This document shows, one piece after another, positions 1 through 5,535 of a stretch of DNA of 8,154 nt. How positions within the stretch are numbered: position 1 is the stretch's first letter; each line of letters begins with the position of its first letter. This DNA comes from Treponema sp. UBA4319 (lineage in GTDB: Bacteria; Spirochaetota; Spirochaetia; Treponematales; Treponemataceae). The DNA lies in NCBI GenBank assembly GCA_002393865.1, contig DGUD01000206.1, positions 1 through 8,154 of the forward strand. Reading direction: 5' to 3'. The notes under the pieces were generated by a model that was given only the letters and a program-made list of their open reading frames with translations, ran no database searches and was not told the DNA's origin. The translations under genes and the position numbers were made by a program.

Positions 1-1708
1 CCTGATACAGGCGGTACAGGGCATCGCTGTTGCGCGGGTTGGACGTCAGGCTCTGGCGGAGGCTGTCAAGGACGGAGGCCTCGTCGCCATAGAGGAAGCT
101 GCGCTCGTAAAAAAGGAAGCTTTTCATCTGGGAATCGGCGGCAGGCATGAGGGAGGCAATCAGCCTCGCAGCCTTGTCGGTCCTGCCGGTCGCGACGAGC
201 ACCTTCAGATACGCCTTCTGCGTCTCCACGTCGGCGGGGGACTTGTCGTAGAGGGCAGAAGCCAGCGTCCACGCCTCCGCGGTACGGCGGCAGGCAAGGC
301 AAATATCGACATGCATGAACTGCAGCCATGCGGCGGAGGCGCCTGCCCTGACTGCCTCGCTGCTGAGCGCATAGGCGCCCTCGTTGTCGGAAATCTTCAT
401 CAGCTCCGCCAGGCAGACGCGCAGCGCGTCCTCGTCGGAGGGCGCCTTCGCGAGCACCTTGCGGGCAAGCTCCAGCGCGCTGTAACCGCCGACGGACATA
501 TTGGCGTCGGACGCGACTTGCGCGGCATAGAGCTGCACCTTGCGGTCGTCAGGATACGAACTAAGCGCGCGCCCCATGGTCTCGGCGGCGGCCACATTGT
601 TGCGGTTCCACTCCTTCTGGAGCCTCGCGCGCAGCAGGTAATAGTCGCGCGACTGCGAGCCGCTGCGGGCATAGGCATCCAGCAGCGCGGAGGCCTTCAC
701 AAAGTCGGCCTTTGCCATAAAAATCTTTGCGCGCAGCAGCACGTAGCTGAAATTCTCCGGCTCGGCCATGAGCACCTTCGCGGCAAATTCCTCGGCCTTG
801 TCAAGGTTGCCGAGCCCGAAATAGGCATTGCAGCAGTATTTTATGATGGTGGTGTCCTGCGGGTAGGTCTCCAGCAGGCGGCTCCCCAAGGCGAGCAGGT
901 TCGCATAGTCGTTCTGCCTGCTGTAGACGAGCGCTTTCGCATACAAAAGCTCCTTGCGGGAAGCATCGACGGCAAGGGCGGCGTCCAGACAGGAGAGCGC
1001 CTCGCCGTACCTGCGCTGCCGTATGCGCAGCAGGGCCGTCAGGTAGTTCGCGAGCATGGAGTCGGAACGAATCTCCTGCGCCCGCGTAAGGGCACGGTCA
1101 ACATCGGCAAGGTACGCCGTGCCAGACGAATCGCCCAGCAGCACAAGGCAGGGAAGCACGAGCGTCAGGAAATCCTCGTTCATGCCGCCGGAAGAAGCCT
1201 TCGCATTGTAGACGCCCCGGTCGGCATTGTCCAGCGCGCCGGTATACGGGTCGGCGGAATTCACCGGGAACGTCTCCCAGCTCACCGCCGCAGACGGCCA
1301 TGCCAGGCGCATAATCCGGGCGCAGTCAGTGAGCAGGATTTTTTCCTTCTCGCTGTATTTCTCCGCGGCGGAACGGTGCAGAAGAGACGCCGCCAGCTTG
1401 AGCGAGCGCGGAGAACCGTCCTCCATCAGCGACAGGATACGGGGACTTATAGAAGAAAAATAAGAGCGGGCACGGCTGGCCGCCGCAGGAATGGAAAGGC
1501 TCACGCCGCCGGACGCGGTGCCCTGCCCTTCCGCAGCCGGCTCGGCGGCCGCAGTTTTTGCCGAAGCCGCAGGTTTTGCAGCAGCTGCGCTGCTCTGCCC
1601 GGATGACGGCTGAGACTGCGCCGCGGTCTTCTTCTTGGCAAAGACCGGCAGCACGGAGAGAGACAGGGATAAAAGAGAAAGAAGGCCTATCCTTGCAAGA
1701 CGCTGCAT
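1..1708 (-). CDS. Secreted TPR-repeat protein, C-terminus beyond the window
   Basis: The frame is open from ATG at 1708 to the left edge, giving 569 visible residues with no stop. Residues 1-24 form a signal peptide (basic start, Leu/Ser-rich core, likely cleavage after VFA) with no lipobox cysteine, so a soluble periplasmic protein is expected. Residues 25-70 are a low-complexity Ala/Ser/Gln/Pro linker. From about residue 220 to the edge the protein is a run of helical pairs with TPR-type spacing, for example YGEALSCLDAALAVD (234-248), NLDKAEEFAAKVLMAEP (301-317) and TDKAARLIASLMP (510-522). TPRs act as protein-binding scaffolds, and no catalytic motif is seen. Its ribosome binding site (AAGGA at 1714-1718) overlaps the last codons of the upstream membrane-protein gene, and only one base separates that stop from this ATG. 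Co-translation is therefore likely. The partner is unknown. Confidence 0.88.
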   Translation of the reverse strand, partial: MQRLARIGLLSLLSLSLSVLPVFAKKKTAAQSQPSSGQSSAAAAKPAASAKTAAAEPAAEGQGTASGGVSLSIPAAASRARSYFSSISPRILSLMEDGSPRSLKLAASLLHRSAAEKYSEKEKILLTDCARIMRLAWPSAAVSWETFPVNSADPYTGALDNADRGVYNAKASSGGMNEDFLTLVLPCLVLLGDSSGTAYLADVDRALTRAQEIRSDSMLANYLTALLRIRQRRYGEALSCLDAALAVDASRKELLYAKALVYSRQNDYANLLALGSRLLETYPQDTTIIKYCCNAYFGLGNLDKAEEFAAKVLMAEPENFSYVLLRAKIFMAKADFVKASALLDAYARSGSQSRDYYLLRARLQKEWNRNNVAAAETMGRALSSYPDDRKVQLYAAQVASDANMSVGGYSALELARKVLAKAPSDEDALRVCLAELMKISDNEGAYALSSEAVRAGASAAWLQFMHVDICLACRRTAEAWTLASALYDKSPADVETQKAYLKVLVATGRTDKAARLIASLMPAADSQMKSFLFYERSFLYGDEASVLDSLRQSLTSNPRNSDALYRLYQ

Positions 1709-1709
1709 C

Positions 1710-2321
1710 TTATTCCTTGACATCCTCACAGTCCACGAGCGAATCATCTTCCATATAAGGGAAGTTCTTGACATTCGCCTGCTGCACGAAAAAAACGATG
1801 ACAAGCGAAGCCCCTCCGAGCATGATGAACAGCGGCCACCACTTCGTTATGAATTCCCCGAAGGTAAAGGGGAACACATGCATGGAGAACAGGAGGAAGA
1901 TGACCCCGAACGCCACCAGCATGATGGCGGGGAACAGGTACACCGTCCTGATGCGCCGTGCCTTGTACAGCCCCGCAGGGAACAGGGCAAGACCGCTGCT
2001 TATCACTATTGTCGGCCACAGTTCCTTCAAACTATAGCGGATTACCCCCGTATCGGCAAGCAGGAAAGTCCCCCCCATAAGCACAAGGACTATACCAAAA
2101 AAGAGCAGGCTGCTGCTGGAGGTAAAGGCAATCCCCATATAGAGGAAGAGCACCCCGGCAAAAAGGATGAGCACCGGGCGAAGCACAAAGACCCGCGTCG
2201 CGTTGTCGGAATTGTTCACCATGAGGAACAGCCCGGCCAATATCAGGATTAAGCCTGCCGAAAGAACCACGTGCGCCTTCAGCGTAAGCTTTCTCCGAGG
2301 AATTCTGGATTTCTTGTCCAC
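1710..2321 (-). CDS. Six-helix membrane protein, LiaI/LiaF-like transmembrane region
   Basis: With the chosen start the product is 203 residues. Six hydrophobic helices are visible at roughly 17-35, 45-66, 70-89, 102-119, 127-147 and 161-179. The tail of about 24 residues is acidic (EDDSLVDCEDVKE). Helices 2, 4 and 6 each open with a similar motif, RP (48-49), WP (102-103) and WP (162-163), followed by a Gly-containing hydrophobic run, which suggests a repeated hairpin unit of about 55-60 residues. The LWP-type motif before a helix is characteristic of the LiaI-LiaF-like membrane region. Only that topology is recognisable, and no soluble LiaF C-terminal domain is present. The frame is open further upstream to an ATG at 2537, but that stretch crosses the promoter at 2443-2472. 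I prefer GTG at 2321, preceded by AGGTGG and starting MDKKSRIPRRK. GTG at 2327 or 2336 are alternatives. Confidence 0.75.
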   Translation of the reverse strand: MDKKSRIPRRKLTLKAHVVLSAGLILILAGLFLMVNNSDNATRVFVLRPVLILFAGVLFLYMGIAFTSSSSLLFFGIVLVLMGGTFLLADTGVIRYSLKELWPTIVISSGLALFPAGLYKARRIRTVYLFPAIMLVAFGVIFLLFSMHVFPFTFGEFITKWWPLFIMLGGASLVIVFFVQQANVKNFPYMEDDSLVDCEDVKE

Positions 2322-2436
2322 GTCCACCTGGCACACCCCACAAACACGGAGCCTGCGGGGAATCGAGCTCCCCCGGCGGCCCTTATTTTTCTGGCCGGCA
2401 TATCGCGCCGGTCTCAAAAGTCCGTTGCTTCCGACC
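2322..2436 (-). other. Long leader of the membrane-protein gene with a small hairpin
   Basis: If transcription starts about 7 bases after the -10 box at 2443-2448, the leader is about 115 bases. It contains a GGGGA/TCCCC inverted repeat (2357-2361 with 2369-2373, 7-base loop). The reading frame of the gene remains open through it and would encode a CGVC motif (2339-2330) if translation began further upstream. I cannot tell whether this is untranslated leader or an N-terminal extension. Confidence 0.3.
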
Positions 2437-2442
2437 AGCTCC

Positions 2443-2472
2443 AGTATAGCACATGCCCGCCCCAAAAGTCCA
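2443..2472 (-). promoter_or_regulatory. Sigma-70-type promoter for the minus-strand pair
   Basis: Read on the minus strand, TGGACT (2472-2467), an 18-base spacer and TATACT (2448-2443) match the -35 and -10 consensus, with TGC just before the -10 box (extended -10). An AAGTC-CA-GACTT inverted repeat (2466-2477) overlaps the -35 box and could be an operator or chance. The promoter faces away from the plus-strand promoter at 2532-2560. Confidence 0.55.
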
Positions 2473-2531
2473 GACTTCTCCAAAAACTCCAAGGCGCAGC
2501 CAGTCCCCCGCACGCGCCTGCATGGGGGTTC

Positions 2532-2560
2532 TTGCACATACGTTCCGGCTCTGTTACAAT
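2532..2560 (+). promoter_or_regulatory. Sigma-70-type promoter for the TPR lipoprotein gene
   Basis: TTGCAC (2532-2537), a 17-base spacer and TACAAT (2555-2560), with TG at the extended -10 position (2552-2553). Transcription would start at about 2566-2568, which coincides with the ATG at 2567. No Shine-Dalgarno sequence is present between the -10 box and the ATG, so the mRNA is predicted to be leaderless. Confidence 0.65.
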
Positions 2561-2566
2561 CAAAAC

Positions 2567-3658
2567 ATGCCTACGCTCAAGAAAGTTACAGTTTTCCTCC
2601 GCGCGTCGCTATTCGGCGCGGTGCTCCTGCACACGGTGCTGCTGTGCACGGGCTGCCGTTCCGCAGAGGATGGCCGGACGGTCACGATAAATTCAAAAAA
2701 TTATCTTAAAACACAAGAAAAACTACAGAAACTCCTCGCGAACCAGTCGCTCAGCCAGGAGACGCGCTATGCGGTGGTCAACCAGATTGCCAGCAACATG
2801 CGCGCCGTCAAGGACTACAACTCGCTCGTCCTCTTCCTTACCGGCTGGGTCGAAAGCCACAGCGACGACATGTACAACGCCTACTGGCTGCTCATGACGG
2901 CGGACGCCTACCTTGCGAACGACGCAGAGCCGGTCGCCGAATACTACATGGAGCGTATCCTCGCGAACTACGACGACCTGATGGTAAAAGGCCGCTCCGT
3001 CCATTTCCTCTGCCTGCAGCACCTCATCAAGATAAGCGACAAGCCGGAGAACCGCATATCGTACTTCAACCAGCTCATCACGCGCTTTCCCAACGACGTG
3101 AACATCACGGAGCTGTACTACCGGCTCGCACTCGAATACGAGAAACTCGGCGACTGGACGCAGGCGCTCAAGACATTCCGGCTCTTCCTTGACCGGGAGG
3201 ACGCCCCCACCATCCAGCTGCAGGACATCCCCAACGCGTACCTGACGGCGAAGCAGCTCGTGGACTTCGGCAGCTCCTCAAAGAACTGGACGTTCGAGAC
3301 GCTGGAGGAGCTTGTCAGCGCCGTGCAGAACGCCATCGCCAATTACGACTACCGCACGCTGGACAGCTACAAGTCCAAGGTCAACTTCTTTGCGATGTCA
3401 TGGCGCCAGGACGAAAAGGACGCGAACTCGCAGGACTCATTCTCCATGCGCTCCTACATGCGGGGCAACCGCATCCGCTACGAGAAGGAGCTCGACTCCT
3501 CCATATCGACCCCCACGCAGGCCTACCTGCGGACATGGGGCTGGTCCAGCTACCTGAATGTCTGGTACTTCTATTTCCGCAAGGTGAATTTCCCCGTTGA
3601 TCCCGACATCCACGGCAGATGGGAATGGGCGGGCATATATTATGGAGAGAAATTGTAA
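2567..3658 (+). CDS. TPR-like outer-envelope lipoprotein
   Basis: The product is 363 residues. The N-terminus has two lysines, a hydrophobic segment (about 9-26) and LLCTGC, giving a probable lipidated cysteine at residue 30. Cys at the -3 position is atypical but spirochaetal lipoboxes are relaxed. Residues about 40-250 are helical repeats with TPR-like character: paired amphipathic helices such as AYWLLMTADAYLAND (about 95-109) and ITELYYRLALEYEKLGDWTQ (180-199). The last 110 residues are rich in Tyr, Trp and Phe and are not repeat-like (SYLNVWYFYFRKVNFP, 328-343). No enzymatic motif is visible. A role as a periplasm-facing adaptor is inferred from the TPR fold and from the following transglycosylase and OmpA-family genes. 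The frame is open upstream to an ATG at 2453, but this would place the promoter inside the gene and bury the signal sequence, so ATG 2567 is preferred. Confidence 0.85.
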   Translation: MPTLKKVTVFLRASLFGAVLLHTVLLCTGCRSAEDGRTVTINSKNYLKTQEKLQKLLANQSLSQETRYAVVNQIASNMRAVKDYNSLVLFLTGWVESHSDDMYNAYWLLMTADAYLANDAEPVAEYYMERILANYDDLMVKGRSVHFLCLQHLIKISDKPENRISYFNQLITRFPNDVNITELYYRLALEYEKLGDWTQALKTFRLFLDREDAPTIQLQDIPNAYLTAKQLVDFGSSSKNWTFETLEELVSAVQNAIANYDYRTLDSYKSKVNFFAMSWRQDEKDANSQDSFSMRSYMRGNRIRYEKELDSSISTPTQAYLRTWGWSSYLNVWYFYFRKVNFPVDPDIHGRWEWAGIYYGEKL

Positions 3659-3704
3659 GAAAAGGCGCAAATTCTCTCTTCCACAGCGCCACAAACAGCG
3701 TGAG

Positions 3705-3725
3705 CGGACATTTTTCCGCCGGGAG
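3705..3725 (+). repeat. Repeat copy 1 (plus orientation)
   Basis: A 21-base stretch identical to copy 3 (3916-3936), containing the core CATTTTTCCGCC at 3709-3720 and ending CCGGGAG. It lies 46 bases after the stop of the TPR lipoprotein gene. Confidence 0.85.
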
Positions 3726-3853
3726 CGCCAGCGCCCGGATTCCCTGCATGAGATGTATTTCATCATCAACGCGGCGTTTGCACAGCACGGCATAAAAATA
3801 TCTTAAAACGTTTTTCCACATATCCGGAACAAAGGCTACAGGATAAGAAAATG

Positions 3854-3872
3854 CGCGGAGGCGGAAAAATGC
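3854..3872 (-). repeat. Repeat copy 2 (minus orientation)
   Basis: CGCGGAGGCGGAAAAATGC, 19 bases identical to copy 4 at 3964-3982. Its core (3860-3871) is the exact reverse complement of the core of copies 1 and 3. Confidence 0.85.
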
Positions 3873-3915
3873 CCGATGCCGTCTTTGTAGCGCGCAGTGC
3901 TACAACCAACGGCTT

Positions 3916-3936
3916 CGGACATTTTTCCGCCGGGAG
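3916..3936 (+). repeat. Repeat copy 3 (plus orientation)
   Basis: Identical over 21 bases to copy 1, core at 3920-3931. It forms the right arm of the large hairpin with copy 2 and could alternatively pair with copy 4 across 38 bases. Confidence 0.85.
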
Positions 3937-3963
3937 TGCATTTTTTTCTTGCAGCTGCCCTGC

Positions 3964-3982
3964 CGCGGAGGCGGAAAAATGC
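3964..3982 (-). repeat. Repeat copy 4 (minus orientation)
   Basis: Identical over 19 bases to copy 2, core at 3970-3981. It ends 47 bases before the transglycosylase start codon, so an alternative 3-4 hairpin would sit in that gene's leader region. Confidence 0.85.
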
Positions 3983-4029
3983 GTTTCTTCGCTAAGGACG
4001 GCACCTAAAAAACGCCGAAAATAAGAAGG

Positions 4030-5427
4030 ATGACATTCCAGACGATACGCAGGCTCATATTCCTCTGCATGGCAAGCGGCGCAGCGGCGTTCGCGGCAGC
4101 CGAAGCCGATATGCAGCCCCAGCCGCGCCCCGCAGTGCTACGGGAAAGCCCGGCTGCGGCGGCAGAGGCTTACCCAGCAAAGAAAAAGAAGGACACAAAG
4201 AATACCGCGGAGCAGCCGCAGCCGGAAGGGCAGCTCCCGGAGACAGCGGCAGCGCCAGAATCAGAGCCCCTGGTCGTGCCAGAAGCGGCCGCAGGGCAGC
4301 CGCAAACGGAGGAGCCGATTCCGGAGACAGTGGCAGCGCAGGAAGAGGCGCCGCTCACAATCATAGAGGAAAGCGCCCACCACGATGCGGAGGACGAGGC
4401 GGCGGCTCCTGAGCCCGCAACGTCCCCTGTGGAGGCAGCGCTCGCGGACACCCTGCCGGAGCGCAAGCCGCTTGAGCTGGACGGCGTGGACAATCCCATG
4501 ACCGTCAAGTACCGGGAGCGCTACCTGAGCGAGCGCGACCGCAAATGGATTATAGAGGCGCTCAAGCGCTCCGTGCCCTACCGCCCGTATATCCGCCAGC
4601 AGCTGCAGGCAAAGCAGCTGCCGATGATACTGCAATACCTGCCCATCGTGGAGTCCTACTACAACGTCAACGCGGTATCCAGCACAAAGGCGACCGGCAT
4701 CTGGCAGTTCATGGAGAATTCCATGGCGCCCTACCTGAGCAAGGACAGCTGGTACGATGACCGGCGGGATCCTTGGAAGTCCACGGACGCGGCGCTCGCA
4801 AAGCTTGCCTGGAACTACCAGCAGTTCGGCGACTGGGAAATCGCCATCGCGGCGTACAACTGCGGCGCGGGCGCGATGGGCAAGGTCGTCAAGAACAACA
4901 AGGGCAAGGATTTCTGGTACCTCGCGGAGAACAACCTGCTCAAAACGCAGTCCGCGCAGTACGTTCCCAAGCTGCTCGCCATGGCGGACATCATAGAGAA
5001 CGCCGCCTACTACAACGTGCCGGACATCGCGGAGGCAGACGCCCTTATAGACGGTGTGGAGCCGGAGGAATTCGACTATATCACCACGGCCGGCATGTTC
5101 AGCCTCAAGCAGATTGCCGAGACCGGCGGCATAGACGAATCGCTCATCTCCCTGCTGAACCCGGCGCTGCTGCGCAAGTGCACCCCCGCGCGACAGTCCT
5201 ACCAGCTCCGGCTGCCCAAGGGCACCGCAGAGGAAGTGGGTGGGAAGCTCAAGAGCGCGGGAACGGCGGCGGACGCCCTCATCTACACGGTAAAAGAAGG
5301 CGACACGCTCTGGGGCATCTCCCGACGCTACGGCCTCACCGTCGCGGATTTGTGCGAGATAAACAACATAAAGGAAAAAAGCATCCTCCGCATCAAGCAG
5401 AAAATCATCGTTCCTATCTTCCCCTAG
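4030..5427 (+). CDS. MltD-type lytic transglycosylase with C-terminal LysM domain
   Basis: The product is 465 residues. It should cleave the glycan strands of peptidoglycan to 1,6-anhydro products in the periplasm. Domains in order: signal peptide (1 to about 23, IRRLIFLCMASGAAAFAAA); Pro/Glu/Ala-rich linker (about 25-145) with an internal duplication; SLT/GH23 catalytic domain (about 190-330); an MltD-like inter-domain region ending in LNPALL (about 345-398); LysM (about 418-463, YTVKEGDTLWGISRRYGL). Family hallmarks are visible: catalytic Glu208 in LPIVESYYN, TGIWQFM (222-228) in place of GLMQ, and AAYNCGAG (274-281). The gene appears complete and active. ATG 4030 is the only upstream start, as an in-frame TAA lies at 4006. 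AGAAGG directly abuts the ATG, an unusually short spacing. There is no lipobox, unlike E. coli MltD. The next gene is the OmpA-family protein. Confidence 0.93.
   Translation: MTFQTIRRLIFLCMASGAAAFAAAEADMQPQPRPAVLRESPAAAAEAYPAKKKKDTKNTAEQPQPEGQLPETAAAPESEPLVVPEAAAGQPQTEEPIPETVAAQEEAPLTIIEESAHHDAEDEAAAPEPATSPVEAALADTLPERKPLELDGVDNPMTVKYRERYLSERDRKWIIEALKRSVPYRPYIRQQLQAKQLPMILQYLPIVESYYNVNAVSSTKATGIWQFMENSMAPYLSKDSWYDDRRDPWKSTDAALAKLAWNYQQFGDWEIAIAAYNCGAGAMGKVVKNNKGKDFWYLAENNLLKTQSAQYVPKLLAMADIIENAAYYNVPDIAEADALIDGVEPEEFDYITTAGMFSLKQIAETGGIDESLISLLNPALLRKCTPARQSYQLRLPKGTAEEVGGKLKSAGTAADALIYTVKEGDTLWGISRRYGLTVADLCEINNIKEKSILRIKQKIIVPIFP
4213..4344 (+). repeat. Direct repeat in the transglycosylase linker
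   Basis: Two 48-base segments, 4213-4260 and 4297-4344, match at 38 of 48 positions with a period of 84 bp (28 codons). They encode QPQPEGQLPETAAAPE and QPQTEEPIPETVAAQE, so the linker grew by an in-frame tandem duplication that has since diverged. Confidence 0.75.
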
Positions 5428-5442
5428 AAGAAAGCGGAATAT

Positions 5443-5487
5443 TGCCTGAAAGCACGCAAGTTTTGAAACTTCCCCCGCCTTCAGGCA
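5443..5487. promoter_or_regulatory. Nested inverted repeat after the transglycosylase gene
   Basis: TGCCTGAA (5443-5450) pairs with TTCAGGCA (5480-5487). Inside the 29-base interval a second hairpin, AAGTT/AACTT with loop TTGA (5458-5471), is possible. It begins 16 bases after the transglycosylase stop and is followed by T-rich sequence without a clean T-run, so it is at best a weak terminator. Its right arm abuts the -35 box of the next gene, so it could also be an operator. Confidence 0.5.
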
Positions 5488-5516
5488 TTTACATTTTGTC
5501 GGATAGTTCCGATAAT
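5488..5516 (+). promoter_or_regulatory. Sigma-70-type promoter for the OmpA-family gene
   Basis: TTTACA (5488-5493), a 17-base spacer and GATAAT (5511-5516) each match five of six consensus positions. Transcription would start near 5523, leaving a very short leader that still holds most of the GAGAGGAA ribosome binding site (5521-5528) ahead of the ATG at 5536. Confidence 0.7.
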
Positions 5517-5535
5517 AGATGAGAGGAAACGCACC

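Larger units (their letters stand above)
3845..3950. repeat. Long imperfect palindrome formed by repeat copies 2 and 3
   Basis: The arms 3860-3882 and 3909-3931 are complementary at 21 of 23 positions. Inside them TTGTAGC (3885-3891) pairs with GCTACAA (3899-3905) around a 7-base loop. Outside them AAGAAAATGC (3845-3854) can pair with the T-rich stretch at 3938-3950. The transcript would fold into a very stable stem-loop of about 100 bases, with an A-rich left flank and T-rich right flank. It could act as a transcription terminator, an mRNA 3'-end stabiliser or part of a palindromic repeat element. The sequence alone does not decide. Confidence 0.85.
3659..4029. other. Repeat-bearing intergenic region between lipoprotein and transglycosylase genes
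   Basis: This 371-bp gap contains four copies of a 12-base core (CATTTTTCCGCC) in alternating orientation and a large hairpin, listed separately. Two short frames exist. One (3642-3806, 54 codons, Arg-rich, ending NAAFAQHGIKIS) overlaps the end of the lipoprotein gene. The other (3851-4024, 57 codons) has AGGA at 3840-3843 upstream but runs through three repeat copies and the hairpin. I do not consider either a supported gene. No convincing promoter for the transglycosylase gene was found here. Confidence 0.7.

Noticed and set aside
311..1606. Plus-strand open frame of 431 codons
   Set aside because: It lies wholly opposite the TPR gene, has an Arg/Gly-rich composition without recognisable domains, and no ribosome binding site stands out. 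It is a shadow frame caused by high GC.
1635..2252. Plus-strand frame of 205 codons opposite the membrane protein
   Set aside because: His/Glu/Lys-rich product typical of the complement of transmembrane codons. The minus strand has clear helices and WP motifs.
2453..2566. Upstream ATG for the TPR lipoprotein
   Set aside because: This would place a good promoter inside the coding sequence and bury the lipoprotein signal peptide behind 38 residues.
3381..3821. Minus-strand frame of 146 codons at the end of the lipoprotein gene
   Set aside because: Mostly antisense to the lipoprotein gene and extending into the repeat region. No signal, domain or convincing start supports it.
3705..3982. CRISPR array
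   Set aside because: Only four short copies, alternating in orientation and unevenly spaced (151, 60 and 50 bp between cores), with no spacers of constant length.
4773..5522. Plus-strand frame of 249 codons overlapping the transglycosylase
   Set aside because: The other frame contains the SLT catalytic and LysM motifs. This frame is Arg/His/Gly-rich and unrelated to any domain.
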